From Owenia fusiformis (taxonomy: Eukaryota > Annelida > Polychaeta > Sabellida > Oweniidae): a stretch of 64,000 nt of DNA. Where the stretch lies: positions 11,537,181 through 11,601,180 of the forward strand of contig CAIIXF020000010.1 in the NCBI GenBank assembly GCA_903813345.2. Reading direction: 5' to 3'. Under the pieces are notes generated by a model that ran no database searches, was not told where the DNA came from, and saw only the letters and a list, made by a program, of their open reading frames with translations. Within the stretch, counting starts at the first letter, position 1, and the number at the start of each line of letters is the position of its first letter. Shown in pieces: positions 1-12,381 of this stretch. The translations under genes and the position numbers were made by a program.

Positions 1-145
1 GTAGTCGGAAGTTGAACAAAAAAATTGTGGCGAGCGTAGATCTTTCTAAGACTGCAACATGTTTTTTTTAAATTATTGAATTGAACACCTACAGGAAACG
101 ATTATTAGATGGGATTTTCTGTTTCAATAATACTGAATACCATAC

Positions 146-305
146 CTTAAACTGGAGCAAGAAGTCACTTTGAAGTCTATGGGAAATGCTTAGCAGCCCA
201 TTCGTGAGAGTTCTGTATTCGTCCTTCTTCGGCCCGGGGATGATTTTTACAGCACATTCTGTTCCATCCGTCATGATGCCCAAAACAACCGTGACCTGGT
301 CAGTT
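146..305 (-). other. Kinase-like N-lobe exon
   Basis: This 160-base exon joins the giant exon through a phase-2 intron (acceptor GATGATAAG before position 305, donor GTATGG at 145). It encodes TDQVTVVLGIMTDGTECAVK followed by a charged stretch and DFLLQFK. AVK fits the beta-3 lysine of protein kinases. A glycine loop (GxGxxG) is not evident in the residues before it. The exon ends in phase 0; its continuation is upstream of base 1 of the window. Confidence 0.55.
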
Positions 306-3300
306 CTTATCATCAACAGATAGAAAACATAATTTAAAAATGAAAGAGCCACGACCTGATTTCCAAAACACATCTAGATTACTTTTGCATATAGAAGCGA
401 AACATCTAGGTATAAAAGGAAATTCAAGACCTTTTACAATATGCATTTGACCTCTTTACAAAGTATGTTTAAAGAATTTTCACTATCCATAGGCCAGATA
501 GAGCCATGTCCAGACCAAAAATGTAATTTACCTCGAATTTCTCTCAATCTTGGTACCAGAGGGCAGTGTTATACACCGTTCAGGTGGTGTCATTGCGATA
601 TTCTGCAAGTAAGGCATCCATAACTGACTCTTGGGCTGCCATCTTGAATTTCCCTTTAGCAAATGAAGTGGCCCCATGGACGCGTTCTTGAGAACTGGAA
701 CGATGTTTGGGTGTTTTTCCGCCTGGGTGACGTTTGCTACACCGACTAGAGAAGGAATCTGTTGTGGGTACTGATGTGAGATGTTCTCATTGGGAACGAT
801 CACTTTTCTGCGAATGTTTTGTGATCGACTGTGTTGGACTCTTTCAAGTTCGGATATCATCATGGTGTTTGGTTCTACTAACTTCACTGGGGAAAGATCA
901 AGAAGACTAGGAATATGTTGTACAACTGGATTACTGTTTATATCTACTTGTTTCTTCGGACTGGAAGTACAGAATTGAGCATCAGTAGTATCCTTGTCAG
1001 ATTCGGTGGAAAAATCCCAAGGTTTGATGACGTCATCAAATGCAGAAGGGAAGAATTCAGGAATGCTTCCATTGTCAGCCTCTCTTTCATTTACTGATTT
1101 GACATTATAGCATATATCATTTATATTGGGTGCATTGCTTTGTGCCGCATCTTTTGTTTGCTTGCAGTTGTCATTAAGTGAGTCAGGTGTCTGTTGCTTT
1201 TCAAAATCAGTGATGAAAAGTTCTGTTTGCTTGTTCAAATCATCGAGAGTGTGGATGGGAGAACCATCACTGTTATCCTCAGCCCATTGTGGAAGTTCTT
1301 CGACCTCAAACTCTTCAATATTGTCATTTTGGTGTAAATTAGTTTTCAAGAGATCTCTAAATGGGTAGACTTCGATGTCCATGAGATTTGGAATAGTTTT
1401 GTGTGTAACACTACGCTTGTCTGATATATTTGATGGAGGATGATTACTCTCATCTAACGGCTTACATGGACTACATCTGTCTTCTATCTTCTGTGGACTA
1501 TCGTTGAATCCCTTTGACAGTTTATGTGGGCTACAGTCGCCTGATATCCTTTCTGGACTATCATGACCATCGATTGAGATCTCTTGTGGTGGACTAGTAT
1601 CATCACATCTGTTGGACAGTGTTGGTGAGTAGTTTGTGCCAACATCTAGAGTTTCCTGTTGGAAATTCACGTCATATATTGAATTCAACAGATTCTCGGT
1701 CCCGCTTGAACCAGAGCTGGAAACTGGGTACGATTGATTCATATTCTGTTTTGAGATCTGCTCGCTATACACTTTATTGTAATTTTCATGTGACCAAATT
1801 AAATCTTCGGTTGTTAGATTTTGTATGGGAGATGTGCCATCTATAACTCTCTGAAGAGGGCAGTTTGTATGAGTCCAAGGTGTCTGTGGTGCGTTCCCAG
1901 TTTCGAGGGTACCGAAGGCCTGGGCGTATTGATAGTACACCAACTGTGTTAGGGAAATGTTAGGATCAACAACAGGTAACATTCTAGGTCGCGCGATCAC
2001 CTGACGCACGTCGCCTTTACCTTGGTCTATTGAACCATTTGAATCAGAGCTTAGCACCGAGAAATCGCTCGTGTTTCCAAAGTCGTATGGTGAACATTGC
2101 TTCATTTTTAAATCCATCAGATGTTCAGTACGTATGTGGATATATCCAGGAGGTGTTGGCGTCCGGTATGCAAAGTTCTTATCCGTAGGTAACACCATTG
2201 ATGGACATTCTTTAAGTGGGTAAGAGTCATTTTGTAAGTTGTTAAATGACTCATTACATGCTGATTTGTTCAAACTGTGACTCATGCCACCGACACACGA
2301 CTCCACGCTTGAGATACTCAATGATGAAGCATCCAATGATACACTGTTGGTGCCAGATATGTCAACATCTGAAGTTGGTGACTTGAATGAATCACTTTCA
2401 GGATTAGAATGGTGCATACCCAAAATGTTATCGTTGATATACTGATCTTCTATGTGTATATTTCTTTGTCCGCATCCGTCTATGACATGTTCTCCATTTG
2501 TATGCAGGTTTTGTTGTAATAGCGGTAACCTGTTTTGCTGCCCTTTATGATTTTCAACGTTGGGTTCAATTGACATTTTAAACTCTGGTATAGGCTGACA
2601 TCTCTCCCCTCCATTCCTTCCATAACATGTAGGATTATTATTTGAATCCCGGGTTTCTTCAGGTTTACATGGGGGACATTCAAGTGCTACTTTGGCATTT
2701 GGTACACGTTCGTGTCCTTTTGCAGTTGAATCTTGATGGAAATGCGAAGAAGGTAGATTGAGGTTAGGCGGTTGGGGAAGCTGTTGTATGTTAGGAAAGC
2801 GTAATGAAGAAGGTATGGGCACGAACGGAGGTCTTGGAACATTCCGGTTCTGTGCAGATTGATATCTTAACATCTGTTGGTAATGAAGATGATGCAACAT
2901 AACCTGATGCTGTTTCTTCATCATCTCCAGTTGGTTCTGTTGCTGTATCATCACACTCAAACTTGGCGGAGTCTGTTGTCTAACATTATCGTTTACAACT
3001 GTATCACCGCCAACATCCATTTCACATATATCGACATTTTGGTTTTCGTCTATGGGTCCATCTTCTGCATGAGAGTCAGGCATAGTCTCTAATACAGTTG
3101 CTTTAGCAAGTGACTCGTTTTGTTCGTGCTTTCCTACGACAGCATTTTTATAATTCATAAAGTTTACGGTGTCATCGGTTTTCGTGTATTTATCATTGGA
3201 GATATTAGCATTGCTACAATTCAACCAGTCGTCCAATGAAATAGCATTAACTTTTGATCCAACATGATTATTCAATTCATTGACTTCAAGGCCATTCTTT

Positions 3301-6300
3301 TTCAACTTTTGAGATTCATTTATTTCTACGTGTGCCTTCTTGACGTTCCTGAATCGTGGGGGTATTTCTCTCTGAAACTGATTAAGATTTTGTTTATGTT
3401 TGTCTCTCTGCTTTGCACTGGAGTCTTTTTCAGGGTAGTCCACTGAGAGGTCGTCATCATTGTTGAATGATTGGTCTAAATACCCTGATGTATTTGGTGA
3501 TCGCAATGTATCACCATTTGGCGATCTTACCAAATCTGCCCATGTTTTCTTGACATTTGTATTACCAGCTGACAGATGTGAGTTTGTAGCCTCTGCCACA
3601 CTCGCCCCCATGTCCATGTCTTTCATTGCTGAACTCTCACATGGAGTGTATACCTCGGGGATATGTATAGTATTATTTTTGTGATGTGAAGACATATTAC
3701 CAGATGTCTGCGATGGATCCTTAGATTTAGGCGGAATGTTATATGCCATGTTCGATTCACTACTTACATGCAAAGATGGACTACAGATCAATAAGTTTTC
3801 ATTAAGCATATTCGGAACTTCGTTTTGGATATTTTGTGTCCCTGTTTCATCTTTGTTTTGGGAGGAACACTGTTGTATATCAGCGGAAGTACAACTAGCG
3901 ATATTAAACATTTCATCTTGATCTATTGTACTATGTTGGTCTTGGTTACTGTTAATTTCAATAACAGGGCAAGACTCTACCGAACGCAAGCTATTTGGAT
4001 TTACAGCAGACATAGTTTGTCTCTCTGTTAGCAAATCATCTTCACAATCATTAAAGGAAGCTCTGAGTGGATCATCTAATTCAACAGACACCGAGTCAGT
4101 GCGTGACTTTTCTGTTTCTCTCTTTTTAAGTTTCTTCTGACGTTTTTTCTTTTTATTAACTACAATCTCAAATTCTTCCAATGGAATTTCCTGTTCTATT
4201 GAACAAGTATCAGAACTTTCACTCGGTTTTCTCAATCTTCGTTTCTCTCGTTGCTTTAGTCTGCGTTTAGCAGATTTTGATAACTTGTTTTGCATCTCCA
4301 AGGCCATACTGTTGATAGTCGCTGGTGTGATGTCAACTGTCGCATTTTCACGAATGTAGTTAGAAGCCTCTATTTCAAGCGTATTCATTGATGTTGTCAA
4401 TTCACTTAGTTCCTCGTCGATCCCATCAGAATCCGGTCTTGTAGAGTCATCGTTAATTCTTGGATTTCTCTGCCTTCTCTTGAGCTTCTTCTTCTCTCGT
4501 TTCTTTGCCCTTCTTTGCTTTTCATGTTCCTCTGTAGCAATCAGCTCCTGTAAGCGTTTATCTGATTCACCTCGATGCATATGTTCAAACCACACTTTGA
4601 AAATATTCCACATGGCAAGAATCTCAGGTTCCCAAAGCAGTTTACTCGGTGACACGTGTTTATGATGATCTCGATACGTTGCAAGATGTGGCGCCACCTT
4701 GTGAAAGTTTTCAGACAACCACATCTTGCCAATGGCGCAGTGACCCATTACTATGAATATCCTCATGACATGCACAGTGGTACAAATGTCATAGTCTTGC
4801 TGGCCCTTCTTCTTGGTGACACCAACTAATACCTCTGGCCCATAAACATCCATGAACTGACCCATGAATACTAGCTCGATCTCCCTGGTAGTGTGATTAT
4901 ACATCAAAGGAAACATAATATCTCTTAATATCAAATCAACGTTATCAAAGAGATCTAACTCTGCGTATCGTTCTACCATTGTTACCAACTTTCCTAAAAT
5001 GTCATTCTCATAAATGAAGTGTCTCATGTTGTATTTGTCTGTGGGCTCAGACAGAGTGGCTAAGACATCAAACAACGTGTAGGATATTGATTCTTCACTG
5101 TCTTCGTCTTCTAGAATATCGTCGTCAGTGCATCCGATCAAAACGCTTAGCTGAACATCTCGTCCCTGTAACCAAGCAAACTTTTATTTAAACCTTTCCT
5201 CGATGATGTACTAGAATTCGCGATCAATGAGAACACCGGTGATGATTTGATTCGATGATGTATTTAACCGTAACTCCCCCCCCCCAAAAAAAAATCGTTC
5301 ATAATCATGGAGCTTTTCATTATTCTGAGCAAATGTCAAAGGTAAAATCCTCTGGAATTTTTTGAATATAGCTTGAACATTTGGTAAATTGATGTAGTTC
5401 TTACCATTACGTATTTCATCCTTTGGTTAGAATCCAGTTTGGACATGAGCACGTCGACAATAGCCTGATTTTTCTTCTTGATTGCATAGCACAAAGCAGT
5501 CACTCCGTCCTGTGTAACAAATATGTATGCATTATCATTGAGGAAGTAAAAGGTACGTAGACGACTCGAACGTGATGTAAGACATAATCGAAAGTTAATT
5601 CAGGATATAAGTTCTTGTTCTACTATAGCTTTCACACTTACGTTGTTCTCTTCAAGAATGTTGGCACCAGAGGAGATTAGTCGATCAAGGGACTTTTTGT
5701 CGTGTTTCAGTGCAACCGTCATAAGCGGAGTCATACCACGCTGAAAAAACAATACCAAACCTCTTAATACAAGATGTCAGACTTATCGTTCAAACCAATG
5801 TACTATTTTAAAATGGCATGTCTGATATGAACAGAAAATAGTGCAAACTAACTTCCCCAGGCCTCCAAAACTTCCTCTCCAAAACTTCGGCAACGCCGAT
5901 TTTCCTATTGCACGTGTTAATGGCTATTGATTTTTGGCAATCTTATAAGAATCCTCAAGTATTTTTCCGACCTTTGTTAATAAAAATGTAATCGAGGAAA
6001 AATTTAGGCATAAACATCTGATGGAAAGGCAGAGTTGTCAACTTTTGCAAGGGGAGTGTGAATAAATTTTGCGAACCCTTACATTGTTTCCTTGGTTCTT
6101 GTTTGCACCCCCGCAGACGAGCATGTTAAGGCAGCTCTCCCATTGACGGCTGGCAGCAATGTATAGGGCAGAGCAACCGATCTGTAAGTAAACGTGAATC
6201 GTGTATGGTGCAATATATCATCTATAGGATACAAACCTCATCGGGTGAAACTCACTACATGACTCAGTCATTTCCAACCCGATTCCAACCTGTTGGGCCT

Positions 6301-8088
6301 ACGATTGTTATTTAATAGGAAAAATTGAATTTCATGTCGACCTTTGTGTACATGTATTTTATTTTATTTTAAAGAGAATCATAATTGTGCCAATTTTACC
6401 TTGTTTGTTTGGTTGATGTTGAATTTAGATCTGTATTGCCAGAGCAAATTAACAGGTCCAGCGTCACCAGTAGATACAGCCGCCATAAATGCATTGTTCC
6501 CATCCTAAAAATGATCAACTGATTTACGTTTTTTCTGAACGAGCATAATCATTTTCAATTTGAATTTGAATTTTGTGAATAGATATTTTTAATTTAACAC
6601 GTACAGCTTTTGATTTCCGATCAGAATTAAAAACCTAGCACATTCACTAGATGAAGACGCATGACAGTTGGTTTGTTCGAGAGTTATACCTTTGTGATTG
6701 CAATACAGATAGGCACGAGTTCAGATACGCGTATACTTATTTCTTAATCAATGGTTGCTGCCTGATGCACTCCCCAACGCTCGTATTTCAGACTACTCAA
6801 GCTACACTTGGTGGAGCAATGGGATATTTGCCGGGATGAATTCATTTTAAAATGGGCAACACCTATTTGTTTTGAATTTTATTTCTATGATCTTATAGTA
6901 TTGGCCTATTTTTGTACCTAGATGTCATTATACCATCATTGCAGCTGTCTAATTTAAAATGACCCTAGTGTTTTAATATAAGATTTATATTTATGTATTA
7001 GTAAGTAGCAACAAAACCTTATTGGTAAGTGACGGATCTGCGCCCTTCTCTAAGAGTTTCTTCATAATGTTCACATGACGAATTCTAGCTGCTAATATCA
7101 GGGGACTATTACCATCCTAAAATAAGAATTGATTCAATTGGATAGTCAACTGAGCAGAAACATTACTTTGCAATGCATTATGGTTTCATAATGAACTGAG
7201 CAGTGTCAATATTGGTAAAATAATATCGTCGTCACAGTGCATTATGGATTCATAAAGAACTATAGGCTATGTACAATGTCATTTTTATAAACGAGTGAAT
7301 CCAGTAGTCTTGTTCCAAGACCCTGAACCCCCCTCCCATCTTCTTTTCATCAGTAATGTGTTGGAAAAGTAGATAGGGGGAGGGGGGTAAGGAGGGGTCC
7401 ACAGTCTTGAAGAGAGACGACTAGAATCACAATTAAGAACCCTGTCACTTTTTTTGTGTACGATTAAGTACATGTACTTTTGCTTTTAAATGTAAATAAA
7501 GAATAATAAAGGAATCCGTATTCATTAAGAAGATACCATTTGGTTGATGACATTCGGATCCGCTCCGGAACCAAGCAAAACATCTACACCTTCTTCTGAA
7601 CCCATTGAAGTGACGACCAATAAAGGAGGCATGTCCAACTGAAAGGAACATTATTCTAAAATCTAAATTCAAAACAAACGGCTTTGATGTCAATACGTAT
7701 ACAAACTCAAGAGGGGATAAAAAGAAGCATAAAATTAAATGCAATGCGACACGTTTGCTTAAATAGATAGGTTTCGCCATGGGTTTTCAAAGCCCATGGT
7801 TTCGCACAATGGGTTGTTAAAGCTAAAACGTATCCACAACCGCATCTCGTTTTAATTGAACTGGCTACACATTATAAATCTGGTATAGGCAGACTGGCGT
7901 TACTAATGATTCCATATTTATTTCTTTATTTTGCAACTCTTTAGAGTCATTTTACTACTCACCACCCCACTTTGAAATGCTTGTTTGAACTTCTCATCAC
8001 CTTGAAATATCTTCAAAAGCTGCATTGACGTCAAATCGACTGATTTTCCATCACTTTTCTCGGTAGAATTAATTTTATTTGGCTTCAT
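146..8088 (-). CDS. Large ankyrin-repeat protein with a kinase-like N-lobe (3' part outside window)
   Basis: Exons in transcript order: 8088-7963, 7638-7537, 7116-7018, 6504-6400, 6181-6083, 5740-5642, 5509-5405, 5165-532, 305-146. All borders are GT/AG and phases agree, giving about 1,843 residues before the window ends. Residues 43-245 are six ankyrin-type repeats, one per exon (33-35 codons), with motifs such as DGNSPLILAA and LLEKGADPSLTN. Residues about 246-440 look helical and globular. Then come about 1,300 residues of low-complexity linker rich in S, N, Q and P, with three KR-rich blocks (for example KREKKKLKRRQRN) and a run of spaced SP sites. The last visible exon reads VVLGIMTDGTECAVKII, a kinase beta-3 strand with the VAIK-type lysine. 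Ankyrin repeats ahead of a DGTE-x-AVK kinase recall RNase L/IRE1-like proteins, but the C-lobe and any KEN domain are not visible, so the family is inference. The start is the first ATG of the first exon in frame with the repeats. Confidence 0.72.
5405..7638 (-). other. Ankyrin-repeat exon series, one repeat per exon
   Basis: Exons 2 to 7 of the ankyrin gene are 102, 99, 105, 99, 99 and 105 bases long and all begin and end in phase 0. Four of them begin with DG or RG followed by an xTPL/xSPL-like segment (DGNSPL, DGNNAF, RGMTPL, DGVTAL) and most end near the GA(D/N) turn. Exon borders therefore coincide with repeat borders. The exon starting IGCSALYIAA is the most divergent at its start. The donor of the last exon could be used at either of two GTs six bases apart (5404 or 5410), adding or omitting Val-Met. 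Confidence 0.8.
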
Positions 8089-8192
8089 GATGCACAAAAT
8101 GTTTTGTAGAAAATCAAACTAATCTTTATAATAATTCCTCCTGGCTTGCCATGGATAAAAATGTGTACTTGATATTTTTGAACGGTTGATAG

Positions 8193-8203
8193 AATATGGC
8201 GGC
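8193..8203. promoter_or_regulatory. YY1-type motif near the ankyrin gene start
   Basis: AATATGGCGGC matches the YY1 consensus AAnATGGCGGC and lies 105 bases upstream of the start codon at 8088. YY1 sites are common in 5' UTRs and core promoters of animal genes. The same core also occurs inside nearby repeats, so the function is inferred from position only. Confidence 0.3.
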
Positions 8204-8695
8204 TATTCTTCATAGATGCATGGAATGTGTTATTGTGACGTAATCTATCAAGTGATGCTCAAATCTGACAAAAATAGGCTGCACAGATATTTTTCAAAAT
8301 GTTGTATTTTTTATAAGGGGAACAGATAACTTAACAAACGCGAAAACGAGATTGTTGGAAAAAGAAAAACTCATATTTCAAAAGGTGATATTACCAAAAA
8401 GCTAAACACTCATCACATCATTTTATGTACATCAATCTCGTCTTGTGACTTCATCATGTTCATAGTTGTGAATAAAAAATTCTACCTTGGAACATGGACT
8501 TCCATGCTTGGAATACAATCTAGCTGAACCAACCTCTGTATAGTCTGTCACGTGACTCTATGAATGATGGGTGGGCGAACGGTTCGCGGTTCTTTCCACT
8601 TCAGGTTTATAATGATACTTTTAAAATGGTTTTAGACTTCGTATCTCTGAAACTTGTCCCGTACCATCAACAAAAGCAACACCAAAGTGTAGCAA

Positions 8696-9794
8696 ATCCC
8701 ATCGAACAGACATGGCTGGTATTTTTACAAACGAAGTATATAGCAAAAATCGTAAAATAACACACTCAAAAATGGCCACCATTTTCAAAATGGTTGCTCA
8801 CTGGCCAAATTGTCATCAGAAAGTGTAATATAGTGTGCTTCTTAGTATAGGCACATATAAAACTTTTAATAAAATCGCACACGGCGTACATGTAAAATGA
8901 CGCCCATTTTTCAAAATGATCACCTACTAGCCAAAATGTAATTAGAAACGTTTAGTAAGGTCTAGTAAAATGTCGAATATGTTTCGGATAAGATGCATGT
9001 TATATGAAGGTTTAATTTATTTTATCAATAGTCACTCATGTCATGTCAATCGAACATTTTCCTTACCATTGCGAGATGTACGATCAAGAAAGGCTAGTAC
9101 CAAACGAAATCTATGAATATAACGATACAACTAGTGTTGAAGATCGTATCAATTTTTCAAACGATGATCTTGCATTGCAAGCTGTCGTAATAATTCATTC
9201 AATGTATATTAAAAGACAAGCAAGGCTCACAATTTCATAACATAAACATGAGCAAATAATTTACCTACTGTCTTGTTTATGTGTTAATTCACAATTAATG
9301 TACAATTGTAACTCTCTTATATCAGAGGTAAATAAAGAATATTTACAATTAGACAGTGTCCCATACTTTTAGTATTCGCATATCAAATATGAACAAAATC
9401 GCTACACTACTTTTCAAGTTAAAGCAAAAATCGTAAAATAGCATGTAAAGGCCGCCATTTTCAAGATGGCTGCCGTTTGGTTCTTGAATATCTACATTTC
9501 TAGCTTTATAAATGTCCTATATATTATTTTACATTTAAAACATATTGCTATTACAGTTTATATATTGTACCTAAATTACTGTAAAATCAGCACTAGAATG
9601 GCCGCCATTAAACGAGCGGCCATTTTGAAAATCGGCTTTCGAGCAAAACTTCTACACCCATAGGGTATATATGTACAAAATATGAACAAAATCGGGTCAA
9701 CGGTATTTTAGTTATCGCCCGGGCAGACGGGTGGACGTACGTTCAGACGGACGGAGGCGTTCCCTATATCACTCCGAACTTCGTTCGATGGCAT
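8696..9794. mobile_element. Inverted-repeat element with ATCCCATCGAAC ends
   Basis: The left end ATCCCATCGAAC is answered by GTTCGATGGCAT at the right end. The right part carries a GACGGACGG-type tract and the subterminal segment CCGAACTTCGTTCGATGG. The interior repeats short units containing GGCCGCCATTTT next to AAAATGG, around 8770, 8905, 9450 and 9600. It has no recognisable transposase. It is the same family as 11507-12262, where the ends match perfectly. Confidence 0.5.
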
Positions 9795-11506
9795 AAATAG
9801 CTCTGCGTATTATGGACAAACTGGACTCCTGCATAGATCTTTAACAATTTCCATATTGGATCGGGTATCTCACTTCCTTTTCAGATATTAAAATAGAGAT
9901 TGCAAAAGAAAACATCGACTTTGAACGAGTCATGCCATAAGAGGAAAGGGTTGTTTAAATGAATTATGGTTGCAACGCCATATGGTTGAAGGGTTAAAAA
10001 CGATAGAACATATATATTTGAGGACAACGGGCATTTCACCATACTCGGCATCTAGATGTCTTAGGGCGATATTCAGGAAAACAACACATTGATTCACATC
10101 AATTAGCTGACATTTATTTCAGATTTATTCAAATTAAAAAAAAATATTTCGCAGCAAACAATTAAATTTGATACAATATAATTTATTATGAAGCAGTATT
10201 CAACATATTAAACAGAAAATAAAATTATATTTTGGCAAAAGCTTTTGGTATAAAATTACCACACTATGTAGTAGATACTATACATCTAATTTCACATACA
10301 TTTATACTCAACCATGGGCATTCAAAAGAGTTTGAAAACCCATGACTCAACCAAAGCCTTATGTAACAACATTATAAGTATACTATACTGAAACAGTATG
10401 TAAAGCTGAATACATGTAAAATGTTTTTTAAACAAGTGTAAGAAAGAAAACAATCCAAAAACAATACCTACAGCCTTATATTATAGTATTATTACTGCTT
10501 TTTATCGGGTAAAATAATAAATTAAAGGTAATTAATTGTAATCAAAATTAAATCTTAATCCAAATGGTTTATTAAGGATATTATATAATAGTAGTACAAT
10601 TACAATAGTACTATATTGTAATGATTAACTGTTAAGAAACTACCCATTCTATCCTTGGGAAATAGTATTAGGACAACACAACAAATTGTGAAAATAAACA
10701 CTACCAGTTTAAGTCTCAGAAGTTACCGTGTGTAACCATGGGTTACCGTGTGTAACCATGGGCTTTCAACAGAGTCCATGCTGGTGTAACTATGTAAATG
10801 TTGACATGGTTGAAGCATTACTTAAACCACTACTAAGACTAGAGAACGAATTTTCAGTGACAAAACAACAATACGAATGATTTGAACATGCTATACGACT
10901 TAAAGCTGTTGTAAAACATTTAGGTCCTGATAACATGTTCCTGTTTTGCAATGCAAGATGATCTGATTTAATACACAACTTTCCTGATCTGAGATCATCC
11001 GATAGAAGTTACAACTGTTAACTTGCATATTTATAACTCACATATAGTACATGTTCTTTATATTGCCTATAACAAATACATAATGGGTATCACTTTCTAT
11101 CACAGTACCAGTACTCTCAAAACAAACAGTTTTAATATCCCCCAAAATAGGGTTGTGATTGCTATTTCTTTGGTGTCTCATTATGAAAAGTAGCGAATTA
11201 TTCCATGGGTTTCCTATCATAAGAAGGACATGGTTGCCATGACGGTACAGCACCAAAGAGTGTAGGTACATTTAGTGTTCAGAATAAATTGTGTACCTTC
11301 CAAAAATAACAAACGGGAATTCAGATCTTTATTAAACCAAACTAAAAACCTAATAGTTTCCTACAGCCCTATGCGCATTGATTTCAATTTTGATTTAAAT
11401 GAAGACAATCTTACGATCTACACACATGCAGTGAGCTACTTCAAACGTTTAAAGTTAAAGTAAATTTTGATTTGAACTAGATAACGGCAACTCCGCGGAG
11501 TAGCAA

Positions 11507-12262
11507 ATCCCAACGAACAAAATATCAATTACCGAATTCCAATCAATTATACTCATTACTTTGGTTGAAAATGAAAAAATTAGATTTTAGAATTGCGAAT
11601 TCCTGCAAAGCAGCCATTTTGAATTTTCTGAGGTACAAATCTGAAAAATAATACCATAATTGTGATCTACTCCAAAATTCCTTCAATTTGAGTATAATAT
11701 AGCCATACTTTGAAGGGATCGAAAAATTATTGCGAAATCGTACATTAGACGGCCATTTTGAATTTTACGAGGCTCGAATCAGAAAAAAGATACAATATTT
11801 GCAATCTACTCTTAATTGCCTTTCATTTGAGTATAATAAAGCTATACTTCAGAAAGATCTAAAAATTAGCGAAAATTTCTGTTTTCCTGGGGGTCAGGAT
11901 GAAAAACACGGAATATATGTGAAATAGATAAATGTTGTGAATACATTACCCAAATTTCAAACAATAATATTAATTACTTTGGTTTAGAATGAAAAATTTA
12001 TGGTTTTTGCGAAAAAGTCCCGTCATTTTTAAAGCGGCGGCCATCTTGAAAAATTTTTTTTTTGCGTAAAACTATTCACCAATATACATCTTTCCACTAA
12101 ATATGAAGAAAATCTGTCAACTAGTATTTGAGTTATCTTCCGGACAGACAGAGACTGACTGACTGACTGACTGACTGACGGACTGACAGACTGACGGACT
12201 GACGGACAGACGGACGGACGGAGGGCTTCACTATATCCCTAACGAACTTCGTTCGTTGGGAT
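11507..12262. mobile_element. Inverted-repeat element with ATCCCAACGAAC ends
   Basis: ATCCCAACGAAC at the left is perfectly complementary to GTTCGTTGGGAT at the right, and the subterminal ACGAACTTCGTTCGTTGGG forms a second small palindrome. It contains GCGGCGGCCATCTTG and a long GACT/GACG tract just inside the right end. It is non-coding and probably a non-autonomous DNA element of the family seen at 8696-9794. Confidence 0.55.
12145..12222. repeat. GACT/GACG microsatellite
   Basis: Tandem GACTGACTGACT grading into GACGGACTGACG and GACGGACGGACGG, inside the 3' part of the element at 11507-12262. A shorter version (CAGACGG...GACGGACGG) sits at the same place in the copy ending at 9794, so the tract belongs to the element family. 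Confidence 0.85.
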
Positions 12263-12381
12263 AACAATGGCACGACAAGCAATCCTTTAGAAGATTTATC
12301 TTATAAATAGAGGAAAATATGGTTGATAAAAAACTGCATATGTCAAATGGAAATAAATAAGTCATGGGATTTCATGGGGAT

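Larger units (their letters stand above)
8089..12381. other. Intergenic region between two gene ends, repeat-rich
   Basis: This lies between the 5' end of the ankyrin gene and the stop codon of the CCPG1-like gene. It holds two related inverted-repeat elements (8696-9794 and 11507-12262), a GACT/GACG microsatellite and copies of a short CCATGGG-containing hairpin (10310-10350 and 10733-10760). A minus-strand AATAAA-type signal occurs around 10100-10190 (plus TTTATT), so the CCPG1-like 3' UTR may extend about 2 kb into it. Open frames here (for example 9043-9240 and 11275-11463) are short and match nothing I recognise. Confidence 0.6.

Noticed and set aside
9043-9240. 65-codon plus frame inside the repeat 8696-9794
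   Set aside because: No family resemblance, no splice partners, and it lies within a non-coding element.
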